Source: Helopsaltes ochotensis (Eukaryota > Chordata > Aves > Passeriformes > Locustellidae). From it: 64,000 nt of DNA. Below the pieces are notes generated by a model. It was not told where the DNA came from and did no database searches. It worked only from the letters and a program-made list of their open reading frames with translations. The stretch is taken from NCBI GenBank assembly GCA_013400155.1, contig VXBM01000779.1, positions 181,965 through 245,964 on the forward strand, in the 5' to 3' direction. The translations under genes and the position numbers were made by a program. This document shows, in pieces, positions 46,201 through 58,389 of this stretch (positions within the stretch are counted from its first letter, which is position 1; the number at the start of each line of letters is the position of its first letter).

Positions 46201-49200
46201 AATTTGGGGGTTTGACATTATCTCCTCCCTCTGCCCTTCGAGTCTGGAGCCTTCCATGGCCATTTCAAGCCTGTGCTGATGCACTGAGGAGTGGACCCCT
46301 GCAATCTGAACCCCAGAGTCCCCTGAAAAGCAAAGTCCATCCATGTGATGGATTAAACTTTTTTCCTTGTAAATGAAGATATAGTCCCTTGGACAGATAA
46401 TTTTCTGACAAAATGGATTGAACCATCTTTCTGTTATATTTAGCCTCTAATCCCCTATGAATGCATTTTTGACCAATCTTTTCGTTTTGTCATGGTCTAC
46501 AGATTGTGCTCAGAATTTAGCAATGCTATAGTAATTGAAAACTGAATAAAATTTCCCATCTGGATTTATTTCAGTTCTGTCCTGCAATAACTTTCTATTA
46601 TTCTGTTCATTTAACTTCTGCAAGGTAGCAAAATAACAATAAATATGTAATTGTTGAATTTAATTGAACATATAACAAAAAGTTGCTATTTCTCAGGGCA
46701 TTTTGTACCCTTTGCTTCCAGCACATTTAATTATGTATGAACTCTTCAAAAAAACCCTCTCAAATAATGTGAGTCATCTTCTAGGAGAGAAGATTTAAAG
46801 ATGATAAATGTTATTTAGAATCACCATGATATGATTCATATTGTGATGCGATTGGGAACAATATTAAAACCCACCAAGGCTATTATACCTAAATTTTTGT
46901 TTCAATTCATGCAATATCGCTGCTGCTTAATATGATTTCTATTTACTTCTTTCCATTGTTAGTGTTTTATTGAGGTTGTGTCGGCATTATCAGGCTAATC
47001 TCTGCTGCAAATGGAGGTCAGCAGAGCCAAAGCACGGGCAAAAAAACCTGTCTCCATTATATTCTACTTGGTATGAATTTACTCAAAAATCCTCCCTCTA
47101 ATATAAACTCTTTCTTCGCCATTCTTCGATTATAATATTTCTACCTGCACAAGCCCTGACAGCTTGATATTTAAAAGCTATATAAACTCTCATAATCTAA
47201 TTTTATATCCCTTTTTTTTTTTTTATAAAGAGGGACTGTGCCTCATTTAAAGTAACAGTGGATGTATTCATCAAAAGGTTTAAAATGGAGCAATCTTGGC
47301 CATCAATAAAGGCTTGGGTTTCAGGTGCTTTGAATTATAACTTAAAAACATGCACGGCTACTCTTAATGGCAGTGACAATGAGTCATTAATTTGTGTTCC
47401 TCGGGTGTCAAGGGTGAGGCGAGCAATCCTGTCATGCCCTTGCTGGGATACAATTTGGCAAAACAGGATATTGTAGAAGCTTTATAAATCTTATATCTCT
47501 ATTTCTCCTGGTGCTGGTCTGGGGAATAATGAAAAGGAGCGACAATAAATTTACCTACCAAATGGGGTGTGCTCTCTCTGCTGAATATCCACACATAACT
47601 CCCATTAACATTAGTATAAAATATACATGCACAGCAGGAGGAAAGAGGGACTACCAGACATCCAGAGGTCTGGAATAGGAGCTGAACTATATTGCCTTCT
47701 GATCCCAGATCACAAGGATTCATTGTTTTTTTCCCCTGTTTGAGTTAAGCATTCAATCTAAAACGTTTGCATAAAAATAAGTACAGCCAAACTGAAAATA
47801 AACTGGACTTCAGAGGCAGTCTGAAATCTTTTTTTTTTTCTCTAAGATGTTAAGTTTATTCACTTCCAGTTGCAGTTTATAAGCAAAGAAACCAAATAAA
47901 AGAGACCAAAAAGAAACCCCTCAAAGATGTTTTTTGCAGTAAGTTTCTAAATATGTTATTGGAGAGGTGATTGAAATCTGACAAAAACCGCAGCGTTTTA
48001 TAATAATGTCCTGCAGCCAAAGTATGGCACCAATAACTAAACAATACTTTATCACCTTTGCCACTCTCAACAGCTCCCATTAATACCGAGATCATAGTGT
48101 TAGGCCTTCTATTCCCCAGCTGACCATGTTAGTGACAGCCAGGGCTTAGGCAATGACATTGAAAAATATTTGCAGTGACACAGCCACAAATCACCGCGGG
48201 ACGAGTTTAAAACTCAATATTCACTAAACTTGCATCTGTTCTTTTCTTGTTAGAGCATCCACGGCACATTTGTTACAGGCTGGGCTCCTCAAAGAATCCA
48301 AACATTGATGGAAAGTGATAAAAATTATTGGTTGAGAAAGCTCGATGGGCAGAGGGGCCTTTGTCAAGTCATTTATTCATATGAGGTTATTGTCTGAGAT
48401 GGAATCACCTGGGACACCTGAGGAAGAGATGTCCTAAGATCGGTGGGTTTTTAAATTAAATGCACCCAGTCGAGGAGCACAAGCACCTTTAAGTCAAATT
48501 TTCTAAACCATCTCATCATACACGTATTGATTTTTATTTTCATCTCTCCCAGGGAACCCAAGGAGACATTTGGCTACTTAATGATTGCCACAGGACATTG
48601 TCTGCTCCATGTGGCTCAGATCCTCTCCAAATGAGCTCTTCCCTGGGTATGGGGACTGGCAGATGGCCCAGATGCACATCCACTCCCATATTTCAGCTTC
48701 AAACATCCTGCTTCTTCCTGAGAGCGTGCAGGACACGTTTCCCCTGCTTTTTTTTATTTTCACAGACCTGTGTCACTAAATTGCTTAAGCAGGACACAGA
48801 AGCTCCTGAGGATAGCGGCGGTGAACATCTGCACGTCTTTAAACTGGTAGATCTGTTTAAATTAAATAGGAGGCGGTGGCCTGCAGTTGGTGGTGACCCT
48901 CTGGCATTCCTCCCTGCAGAAGGCTGGGAAGAAGGGGAGGACCAGCAGGGGCAGGAAGGCAGCAGGCAAAAAACAACAGCATGAGAAAACACTAAGAAAA
49001 GTTGCCTGTGGTGTGCCTTGTGATATCCCTAAGCCAGAGGGTATAAAACAGGGAAATAGGAGATCTCTGGGCTGCAGAAACTGTCCCAGGCTCCACGCTC
49101 TGCCTTGAGGAGCATGTCCTACTGCTGCCATTGGAATTCCAGGCAAAATGGAGCACTGGTAGGGGTCTTCGAAGATCTCAAATGGAAGAAGTTGTTTCTA

Positions 49201-51097
49201 AACTCTGCTGTTGCTAAACTGTATTAACATCCCATAATCAGTTTTCTTCTGGCCCACACCCTACGAGAGTAGATGACTTTTCTGACTGGGAATATGTTCA
49301 GAAATGGCAAATTTTTGGATGCATTGAAGGGACTGCTCAAAGAGGAGAATGATTAATTCTTAATAGCAAGTTTTGCAGCATATTGAATGACACATTCTTA
49401 CATTATATATTGATATATAACGCACTGGTCCTCTGCCATGCTGACTAGAAGTTCATTTCCAACAAGGAATAGTTTATAGATAATGCAGGAGGTGAGGGAC
49501 AGAGCCATAAAACTCTGGCTTTTTCAGTTGTTCCAAAATCTTTTGGAAGTTCATTTTGGTTTGAGTGATGACTGTCCTGGATGTTGGTATTAAGCAGAAG
49601 CAGCAATAAAGGTGTGCAATGCCAATTCTGACCCTGCTTCCCTGAGGCAGGAGGCACAGCCCAATAGGCCTAAAATTAGAGTAATCACAGGAAGGCAGGA
49701 ACTTGTCTGAGGATTAATCAAACTTCTTCGTCCAGAACTTTCTTGCTGCTTATTGTGCCTTACTTTTGTTTCAATTTCTAGTGTGTCACAGGTGTTTTAG
49801 TGGATTTTGCATTTACCAATCCTTATAGCTGTAGTCGTATGTAGATTTATAACACTCGTAATTAAAGTTTAAAATTCCAGATGTTGATGTTCCCTTACTT
49901 TATACCCAAACCTGTAAAGCCACTTCAAAAACACACTTTCGCAAAGAAAATTTTTGTTCCTTTTTTGTGCCAAAAGAACCCCCTGTAAGTTCCACAACCC
50001 CCAGTAAGCTGCAGCAGCTTGCTAGGCACGTATATATGGATATATGATGTTAATTCTGTGCTTCTCAATCCCTTCACTAAGATCAAGTGCAATTTCATTT
50101 CCCAACTGGAAACTACACCTTGCCTTGCCTGTAGGGTGATCCAGACATCTAATTGGCATTTCCACCAATTCTGTAAATGCCTCCAGCCCTTCCCAGCCTC
50201 TGTGAAATTTCTATAGGAACTACCCGAAAACCTCAGCCTTCTGTTAGCTTCACAATGAAACAGCCCAAATATTTTCAGTTGCCTATTTTGAGGAACAAAT
50301 CTTCAGGTTTTCTCAGCTAGGTAATAAAGCATTTGTTCCTTTGGCTTTCATCTAAAGTCAAGACAAAATACACATTTTTAGAGATGATATGAAATGGAAT
50401 TGAAATGAGTGAGTACTTTTGGGAAAGAAGACCTTTAGTGCTTGAAATGCTTTGTTACGACTGAATAAACTAAATATGCTTAATATGAAAGGTAATGATG
50501 CGACTGATTGAATAGTTTGACATTACTGCACATGAAATATCATTAACAGGTTCACAGTGGTTTTATATCAGCACCAAATCTCAGAATAAAATAAATGGAA
50601 ATGCGAAACTACAATGATTTGTCACTGGAGCCTTTCAGTGTCATTTAAGAAAATATTTTCAGTGAAAGACTACTCAGCACGAGCTGGTGCAGCACAAGAA
50701 ATCTCAGCCTTGTGTAAATTTGAGATTAAGCCTGGTTAAACAATTTAGGATGTCTGCAGCTCCTCTGTACCTGTGAGAGGACCTGTCCCCATCAGCTCAG
50801 GTACCTTTGGCTTTGCTGGGTGTCACCAATTCATACCTGCAGTGACTGCTGCAGCCACATTTCAGGACGTGGGTTCTCAATACACAACCTCAAGCACGAG
50901 GTGGCTGTGAGCCCTCTGAGGCTCCTGTTCTACAGGTTCACCCCTCCCTCAGCTGCTCCTGGTGCTCCAGACTCTTCCCCAGCTCTGCTGCCTTTCTTTG
51001 GATCTGATGGCCAAGCGGCCCATGGGTAGCCACCATGAGGACTGGCCTACAGGATAAGGACCTTTTGGAATTGGGATGGGCTGGGGCTGTCTCTCAC
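43299..51097. other. Long gene-free stretch
   Basis: About 7.8 kb with no supportable gene. It includes a T-run near 43902-43915, AT-rich sequence at 44880-45240, a GC-richer block at about 45590-46330 containing a short (CAC) run near 46166, CNE-like texture at 46960-47480 and 48240-48480, and a T-run at 47212-47224. Frames of up to 135 codons (45593-46000, minus) lie in the GC-richer block and are unrecognised. Confidence 0.5.
51092..51097 (+). repeat. Left 6 bp target duplication of solo LTR 1
   Basis: tctcac, compared with tttcac at 51385-51390: five of six match. Supports an independent insertion. Confidence 0.55.
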
Positions 51098-51384
51098 TGT
51101 CGAGATAGGAGACAGGGAAGGACTGCACTCACACACTGAATCGTCCAAAGCAAGGGATCTTTATTTACAAATCTTGACATTTACAGAATTCCAAAGGTGA
51201 CAGTGGATTGGAGGGTGAAGTTGCCACCTCTCCAACACACTGGTCAGACCAACAGTCCGTCAGCTCTCTCCTCCTCCATGAAAGAATGAAAACAACCCAT
51301 TGTTTACATTTAAGTGCATGAGGAACTCCAATACAGAAATGAAAACATCAGAAGGCTCAATGATTTGGGAACGGCAGGGCGACA
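51098..51384 (-). mobile_element. Solo LTR of an endogenous retrovirus, copy 1
   Basis: A 287 bp element that begins TGT and ends ACA on the plus strand, as LTRs do (TG...CA). It is about nine-tenths identical by eye to 58103-58383. The minus strand is the sense strand: it carries AATAAA (plus tttatt at 51160-51165) and, upstream of it, the position of a TATA-like box that is mutated here (CTGTAAAT, 51186-51179). A near-perfect 6 bp flanking duplication points to a class II (beta/ERVK-like) integrase, as 6 bp duplications are typical of that group. There is no primer-binding site, gag or pol next to it, so it is a solo LTR left by recombination. Confidence 0.8.
51160..51165 (-). promoter_or_regulatory. 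LTR poly(A) signal AATAAA
   Basis: tttatt on the plus strand is AATAAA in the sense orientation of the LTR. It is conserved in both copies. Confidence 0.7.
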
Positions 51385-51390
51385 TTTCAC
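51385..51390 (+). repeat. Right 6 bp target duplication of solo LTR 1
   Basis: tttcac, directly after the LTR's terminal ACA, matching tctcac on the left with one mismatch. Confidence 0.55.
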
Positions 51391-53029
51391 CTCACAGAGA
51401 TGACAGAGGCAGAACTTCTGTTTTCACCAGATGCTCCAACCCCTTCCACCAGCACATAGCCCGCATGGCACCACACAGTACTGGAAGTCAGGGAGCTGTC
51501 AGTCCATTTAATTCCTCTTTCTCTTAGGAAATCTCCGTCTGACAGCTCTGTGTCAGACTGTGAGCACTCATGCGCCCTAGATCTAACTTCCAGGTCCTGT
51601 TACACCTCATCCTTCACAGGGATTTGGTCTCAAAGTGGAATCAAACGCAGGAACGTGCTATAAAATATTATTAGTCATCCAAGTCAATCACCTCCGTCTT
51701 CTGTTTAAAATTGGTGGCCAGATGCAGATGCAGCCTTCCACTTCACTGGGATAGGCTTCACTGACTATCCCAGTTTTCTTGCCATCTTCAAACTTAGGCT
51801 ATTAGTAAATGACTACTGAAACACAATGTTTTTCTAATTGAGGAAGCAACTGATAAAATCTGAGGCTGGTAAGAAGACAGAGAATATGTAGATAACACTC
51901 CCAGCTTCTTGTGTTTTAATTTAGGGAGTTAATTTGATTGGATCTCATTATAACTGAAGAATATTTTCATTTACTCACACGGTTTTGAAGTGGTCACCAT
52001 TTGGAGCATTAGAGGCTTTTATTTGCTCTTTTTAGAAATCAAAATCAAAAATAAAAAGGAAAACACAAGAACACATAAATAAATTTAAGTAAATGTAGTA
52101 TTTAGCAATGTCAGCCTGGTTTTGCAAGCACTGGGGAAAAAGTATACCCTGGTTATATTTTTTTTTAATAAAATTTCAATATATAGCACTTACTGCCTTC
52201 TCTATTTGTATTTTTTATGTTTGCAAGGACTAAAAAGAACAAGACATAGGACCAACCTCTTAAAATACCAATAGTCTACGCATTCTTAAACATTTTTGTG
52301 ACTATCCAAATGGAAGGGTAGATTTTTTCACATTTTAAAGTAACATCACAAATTTACATGAAAATAAAAAGGGGCAGGGAAAAAGCAATGAATGTTCATA
52401 ATAGTGTATTTAATATTGATGCACGTTATCAAGCGTGTTTGACAGCCAAGGCTTCTCTTTGGTAGGAAGTTGAATAACACTGAGCATAATGTTATTGCCA
52501 AGGCACAATATGTGTATGAAAACATCAGGATTTGAAGGGAAAGAACCTCATCAAGTTTTTCAATTTCAACCTCTCTCTCCAGATTTAAAACTTTTTTTTT
52601 TTTTTTTCATTTTCATGGTTTCCACATCAAAGGTTTGGGTTTCAAAATGGCATATTTCTTAATTGAAGTTATAGTGTCACAGAGATATAAAATAAAAAAA
52701 TAAATTGATTTCGTGGCCCTTATTTGTTTTTTATTGTTTGTCTTACTGGAAACCTAATGACCAAAGATTTTGTCTTTTCTTCTTGCAAAGCAAAATGCCT
52801 GTTTTTCCCAGCTCTTTTCATGCACATGTTATTTTGAGGCAATTTAAACGTGCTTCTTTTTGCTAAATCACGAGAAGTTGCAGTTTTTGTTTAATTAAAG
52901 CTCAGAAGCCCTAATGTCATTCCACTGGGGAAAAAAAAACGTAACAAGTTGTCACACGTGCACGGGATTAATGTGAAAAAGTGGTTGACTCTGGGTGTAT
53001 TTTTTTTACCATTGTTACCGCTTTTCTCC
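51391..53029. other. Unique AT-rich sequence, no gene seen
   Basis: About 1.6 kb, strongly AT-rich from about 51,960. It includes a T-run at 52592-52607. No gene or RNA gene recognised. Confidence 0.6.
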
Positions 53030-53760
53030 AGTTTCTTTGGTAATTCTTAAAACTTTATAAGCTGCATTTATGTTAAGCTGTTCCTGATACGCTCCAATAA
53101 GTGTGCTTTAGACACATTGTTAACATAAGGCCAAATCTGTAATACAGCATGGACAATTAAGTGCACAATTTTTGTATAAATGCAAAATCCCTCACTGTGA
53201 ATTATTTAATTAATGCTCTACAGTTCATTTAATAGCGCTCTTTCAAAGGCCATTTCACTCACAGAAAACTAATTTCATTCTTGGGGTTGATTTAATTAGA
53301 TTGTATGATATATGGTATTGCTAATTCAGTGGCTCTCTTTGCAGTGTCTAGCCCGTTGCTCCTATTGTCGGCAATCTGTCAGCCCCATTTTTAACAGTAT
53401 TGAAAAATTCAAGCTTTATTATTGCTCGCTCACTCTTTCTCTCCCATCAGGAGGAAAGTAATGAGCTTTTCTTCTTATGAGAGCAAGCAGAGAGTGTGGT
53501 GCCCTTAGCGCTTCAGGCAGCGAGCAGTATTAACAGCCTGATTCATGAGTTAAGTTTCTAACTGCCCGTGGCTATTAGCACTCAGTCCTTTGGCTGTCAT
53601 TTAGTTAAAAAGACTCTTCGGTTAATTCACTCTTTTAATGAGACTGTGCTATTCAACTAATGTATTTTACTGTATGAAAGGTCACACCAGGAAGCAAAAC
53701 AGATTGGAGGGAATGTAGCGGGAAGCCTGGCTGTCAAGAAACAGTTCAAGCCTCGCAGGC
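53030..53760. promoter_or_regulatory. Strong candidate conserved noncoding element
   Basis: Seven hundred bases without any repeat, dense in homeodomain cores (tttaattaatg at 53205-53215, tttaatta at 53291-53298, ctaattcag near 53320). Within this AT-rich stretch are GC-bearing segments (cttagcgcttcaggcagcga near 53504). All frames are closed. Of all stretches here this one most resembles a developmental enhancer CNE, but only alignment could prove it. Confidence 0.4.
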
Positions 53761-53835
53761 ATTTCGCCGCCGCGGCGCCCGTAATAGGCCGCGGAACTGA
53801 TGGGCCAGCGCTCACCTCAACAGTTGAGCGCCATA
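53761..53835. promoter_or_regulatory. CpG-rich islet
   Basis: A dozen CpGs in about 75 bp, including ttcgccgccgcggcgcccgt near 53763. It directly follows the CNE-like stretch. No start codon or product can be tied to it. Confidence 0.5.
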
Positions 53836-53939
53836 AATCACGGCTAAATAGAAAGCAGATTAATCAGAGGCACAGACAAAAAGAGCACGTGTTTCATTAC
53901 CCATATAATCACTAACATGATTGCCAGACAAGCCAGGGG

Positions 53940-54010
53940 AGCCGTGAGCAGGGCCGACAGAACGCGGCGCGGTGGCGGGCGAGGCTCCGCGGAGCTGCGG
54001 CCACTAAATC
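53940..54010. promoter_or_regulatory. Second CpG-rich islet
   Basis: Another CpG cluster (ccgacagaacgcggcgcggt near 53956, then ggctccgcggagctgcggcc). Together with the islet at 53761 this may be one unmethylated element interrupted by AT-rich sequence. Confidence 0.45.
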
Positions 54011-55719
54011 TTCTCATTAAGGAGCTGCTCCCCGAGACCTCCTTGTCCAAGGGCTGCTTGCTGGGAGGGTGGCTTGTGGGGAGCGGGAGAAAGGCAGGAA
54101 CATAAAGGGTTGCGTTTGAGTGAGCAGGGTCATGGGAGGCGCTGCGAGGTGTCCCCCCCATAGCTCCGTTTCCACCTCATTCCCTGTTGTCACCAGGGCT
54201 GGGAGAAGCACTTGGGAGAGGGGGTGACCCTCTCCTCTTCCTCCCATTTTTACATAAACCCCCAGCAAGTCAAACCCAGTCTGCTCCTCACATTTTCTGC
54301 TCCCTAGATTTTCTGCTCCCCACCCCTTCAGCTGTCTGGCGCACGCCATGCCCCAACGGGTGAGGGAACATCTCATTTTCATTTACTCTGAGTTTCTCCA
54401 ATGTCATTTCCCTACTGAACTCCCCCTCCTCGCTCGCACCCTGTACGTCATCGGGAATCGTGTGTAAGCCACGTGTCCACATCCCACGGCTTCTCCCAGC
54501 TGGGAGGCATGGTTGGAAATCTGGTTCGCTTCAGCATCTCTGCTTGGGACGTCCAATTGAAAATGTTTTTCTGAATATTGCTCGTTAATTTACAGGAGGA
54601 GGAAATGGGAAGAACCTCTGTTTTTAATGGCTTTGCATCTGTCGGCCAAGGCGTTAAGCATCTGAATTATTGGGAGGGTATGTGTGTGTTTTGCTCATTT
54701 TTAATTAGTGTCGTTGGGGGGAAAACTCCAGCACTTTAGGGGCAAAAGTATATTATTTTTTTAGAAACTGTAATTCCCTCAAACTACGGTAAACAAATCA
54801 TTCTGATTTAAATTTCCCAGGCAACTTCCAAACAGGGAAACCGTATGCTTAATTACTAAACATCTGTTGCAAAGAATACCCCTCGCTTTTGCAGCACTAA
54901 TATCACTGTATGAATTTTAAAATCTGTCAGCAAGGGATCACGAAAGCTTTGGGAGCAAAGAGCTGCTCACTTTAACCCCTGAACCAGATAATCTAACAGT
55001 AATCCATTCAAAACTAATCAAACATTTACAGAAACGCACCAGCACTGAGGAAAACAATTCATCATCTTCATATGCTCATTACACTTCCAACATCTCAATC
55101 TACCTATGTAAATGAGACCGGGGATCTGACATCAGGTCCATGTACAGAAATTATAAACAAATATTCATCCATTATGCTGCTGAAATTTAACAGCTGGAGC
55201 ACTAACAGTAGCTGAACTCCAAGCCCTGAGTATCAATTATTTATGAACCTAAAACTGACAAGACTGTCTAGGTGAATTAGCTGCATATGTCAAGCTTTGT
55301 TATAAATCCCAGCCTACTGTAAAACTCATTTTCATAGAATGTATGTACAAGGCTGACAATATATCAACAGTACGGCATTAATAATTTAGAAGAATGGTAC
55401 CATAAGGGAGCACCTAGAAACTCTGCTCTGCAATATAGTTGATATTACAAATAAAAAAGTCAAATAAAATGAATTTCCCATAAACAGAGAATCAAATAAA
55501 GCATTTTTCTATGATTTTATATTCAATTTTCAAAAAACTTACCAGTTGATACTTGCGTTTTTAGGAACCATAAGCATCACCTGAAGTTATTCAAATTTTT
55601 TTTTTTTTTTTTTTTGCCTTTGCTAAAAATGCCTTTGAATTTCTAGGCCTGTTGATGTAGGTTGCATTGCATTTGTTTTACTCTTACTGCTGCTTGCAGC
55701 AAGCACTGCTGCACATTGT
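54011..55719. other. Unique sequence, no gene seen
   Basis: About 1.7 kb, becoming AT-rich to the right. It includes T20 at 55596-55615. A minus segment at 55543-55580 ends in a strong donor-like CTG/gtaagt with an open frame, but its acceptor side is A-rich and weak, so it is not called. Confidence 0.55.
55596..55615 (+). repeat. T20 homopolymer
   Basis: Uninterrupted run of 20 T. No poly(A) signal in retroposon position and no flanking duplication seen. Confidence 0.9.
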
Positions 55720-55915
55720 GCCCCATGGCCCATCATCCCAGGTGGCTCCAAGCCCCATCCAACCTGGCCCTGGACACTTCCAGGGATCCAGGGGCAGCCA
55801 CAGCTTCTCTGGACACCCTGTGCCTGCCCACCCTCATAGGGAAGAATTTCTAACATCCAAATATCTGCCCTCTGTCAGTTTTAAACCATTCCCATTTTTC
55901 CTGTCATGACATAGG
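55720..55915 (-). mobile_element. CR1 LINE 3' part, minus orientation
   Basis: Recognisable minus-orientation CR1 blocks, as read on the plus strand: 'catcccaggtggctccaagc' followed by 'cccatccaacctggcc', 'acttccagggatccaggggc', 'cacagcttctctggacaccc', 'ataggg', 'aagaatttctaacatccaaa'. The terminal octamers at the 3' end (left side) are missing, so it is truncated at both ends or decayed. No coding capacity. Confidence 0.85.
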
Positions 55916-58096
55916 GAAAACTAAAGATCTAAACCAGAATGTTGACAGTGAGATCTGCAAAAGGGAGATATCAAAGCTGTGCCCAGTGTCTCTGAAATTC
56001 AGGACCGGTCTGGATTTTGCTGTTGTCTCCCATCTCCCCTGAAGAACAACCACCCACTGCTTTGATGGAGCAATGGACTCCATCACCCAAAATCCCAATT
56101 TTGTTCAGAAGCTGCTGGATTATTCCTGTGTATAGCTCAACCAGTGCCCATGAAGACCAGGCTGGTTGCAGCAGCTTTTTGCTATTCAGAGGGGATGTCC
56201 AGAAAAAAAATGAATACATGCACATATGAGAATCTGTGCCTATCAAATAAACAAGATTTTATCTTGTTTACAGAAGTAGCCCAGTTTTGATCAACTGTGA
56301 ACATCAGCTGTCCTTGTCCTCACAACATAACTTTCAGATTATTAAGAAAAATGGAAGGGGGAGGGAAAAAAGTGGTGGAAGAGAGGGAGAATCAGTCCCG
56401 GTCTTGAGTGCAGACAGACACCAAAACTGAGGGATGGTTAAAGGGAATATCTAATACTAAACTTATGACCCACAAAACTACACCTAAACTCAGCATTAGT
56501 TTTTGGACACCCTTTATCTGGGATTCACATTGACAACATACAAAGAATCCACGAGGACCTCTCCTAAGGCAGAAAATACATCCCTAGACTCTCAAAACTA
56601 AAGAGCACTGCGTTTCTAGAAGTATTTTATCAGTACAAAAGGCAAAAGCACACGTGCATTTTGAAAGAAATAGTAATGGTTCACAAGAGCTTGACAAGGA
56701 AGCATTTCTGAATCAGGAGAAAGAGTTCAGAGGAGGAAATACGTCCTTGGTGATGCACATTTCTACAACAAAGCAGGAAAAGAGTAGATAACTTTATGAG
56801 TGAGGTGTGGAAAATGCTACACTGCCATCTCCTCATCTGCAGGATGCTGCCACTTCTGAGGCAGGAAGTACTCGAAAGAGACCGGGAAGAATCAATAAAT
56901 ATACAGTATTAGATAAAGGAAAAAGCAGAGATAAACATGCCTGGTTAATGCCTGGTAGTACATCAGGGATTTAGGAAAGAGAAGTTCACTCAGGGAGCTG
57001 CTGGTGGTGGGATCAGGGAGGACCTGTGGGCCATCCAGTGCATCCTTTTGTTGTGCATAATGAGGGTTTGTACAGACACGCCTATGAAATTCTTCAGACT
57101 GTTAGGACATTCCATTTCTCATTGCTTTAGTATTATCTGCATGGGTTGCTTCCTTTAGCTTTCCTAAAGTAGATTTTAACAACAATAACAACAAAAATAA
57201 TCATAATTTCACGGAGTGTGAAATTTACTCTCAAGCAGAAAGACCACGACAAGGCCTTTGCCTCACTCAGGTCACGTCAAAATGCTTAAGACAGGACTTG
57301 ATTTGGATTTAAATGACACAGAGGTCTCCTGCTGGCTCTCCAGGTACGAATGAACTCCACCTTGAACGCCCCTCGATGTCAAGGTGCCGCCTCAGGCACA
57401 TGAAAACATGTTTTCTGTTGAAATCCCAAAGAATTTTCCACAGACTTCAAATGCAGAATGAAGATTGTGCTGTCTGCTCAAAACAATGAGCAAAGCATTA
57501 CAGAACTTCCACAGAAGTGTTACCCAGACTTCATTTTTGGACCTAATTATTTGACTTGGTGTCCGATGACATCCCTCAGACTACAGGTGGCTCTTCTTGC
57601 AAACTGATAATTTTATTAATACCTCCAGTGTCTTGCTCACATGTGTGACACCTCTGGAATCTTTTCCATTATCCCTGTAGTTAAATTTCTAAATCCTGCT
57701 TGGATACCTTCCCTTTCCCAAAAGCCATTCCTTTCCAAAGCTGTTTTGCAGTGGAGCTACGGGCTGGCCCTCCCGTTCTTGCTGCTCCAGAGCACACCAT
57801 GGCAGGGTAGGGTTACCGGAGCTTCCCCAGCCCTTGGCAGAGCTCTCTGTGCTCCACACCTGCCACAGGCACTGCTCAGGGGCACAGTGCCCAGCAGGAT
57901 CCCGCTGGGATCTCCCTGCCTTCCCCTGCAACCTGGGAGCCAGGCCCTGTCCTCTCTAAAGATGGGTTCAGGTTTCCTTTTCTAATTCCATCAGCCACCA
58001 GGGCTATTCACAGTCATGACTGCGTCTTGAAATTACTTATTCTAGTTATTTATTAGGAAATGTTACAGCAATTGTGTCAATCTGTTCACCTGGTTA
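55916..58096. other. Unique sequence, no gene seen
   Basis: About 2.2 kb. The 114-codon plus frame at 57641-57985 is proline/leucine-rich and unrecognised. No RNA gene or repeat family identified. Confidence 0.55.
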
Positions 58097-58102
58097 AGAA
58101 AG
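58097..58102 (+). repeat. Left 6 bp target duplication of solo LTR 2
   Basis: agaaag, identical to 58384-58389. Together they give an exact 6 bp target duplication around the LTR. Confidence 0.85.
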
Positions 58103-58166
58103 TGTTGATAAGAGACAGGAATGGACTGCACTTAGGCGCTGAATCGTCCAAAGGCAAGAAGGAATC

Positions 58167-58172
58167 TTTATT
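58167..58172 (-). promoter_or_regulatory. LTR poly(A) signal AATAAA
   Basis: Plus tttatt, minus AATAAA, at the same place in the LTR as in copy 1. Confidence 0.7.
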
Positions 58173-58185
58173 TACAAATCTCGAC

Positions 58186-58193
58186 ATTTATAG
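58186..58193 (-). promoter_or_regulatory. LTR TATA-like box
   Basis: CTATAAAT on the minus strand, about 14 bp upstream of the poly(A) signal. Copy 1 has CTGTAAAT at this site. Confidence 0.5.
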
Positions 58194-58383
58194 AATTCCA
58201 AAGGTGACCATGGATTGGAGGGTGAAGCTGCCACCTCTCCAACACACTGGTCAGACCAACAGTCCATCAACTCTCTTCTCCTCCATGAAAGAATGAAAAA
58301 CAACCCATTGTTTACATTTAAGTGCATGAGGAACTCCATTACAGAAACGAAAACCTCAGAAGGTTGAAAGAATCAGGGCGACA

Positions 58384-58389
58384 AGAAAG
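58384..58389 (+). repeat. Right 6 bp target duplication of solo LTR 2
   Basis: agaaag, exact match to 58097-58102. Confidence 0.85.

Larger units (their letters stand above)
58103..58383 (-). mobile_element. Solo LTR of an endogenous retrovirus, copy 2
   Basis: A 281 bp LTR of the same family and orientation as 51098-51384, starting TGT and ending ACA on the plus strand, and precisely flanked by agaaag on both sides. In sense (minus) orientation it keeps an intact TATA-like box, CTATAAAT (58193-58186), followed by AATAAA (58172-58167), so it could still supply promoter or poly(A) function. No internal retroviral sequence is adjacent. A perfect duplication and intact box suggest a younger insertion than copy 1, though age cannot be measured here. 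Confidence 0.88.

Noticed and set aside
55543..55580. 38 bp minus-strand segment ending in CTG/gtaagt
   Set aside because: The acceptor side is A-rich with no pyrimidine tract and an in-frame stop lies just upstream, so it is not supportable as an exon.
51098..58383. The two LTRs as the ends of one 7.3 kb provirus
   Set aside because: Each LTR has its own 6 bp flanking duplication, and the outermost flanks (tctcac, agaaag) do not match. The 6.7 kb between them contains CNE-like sequence and a CR1 tail, with no gag, pol or env frames.
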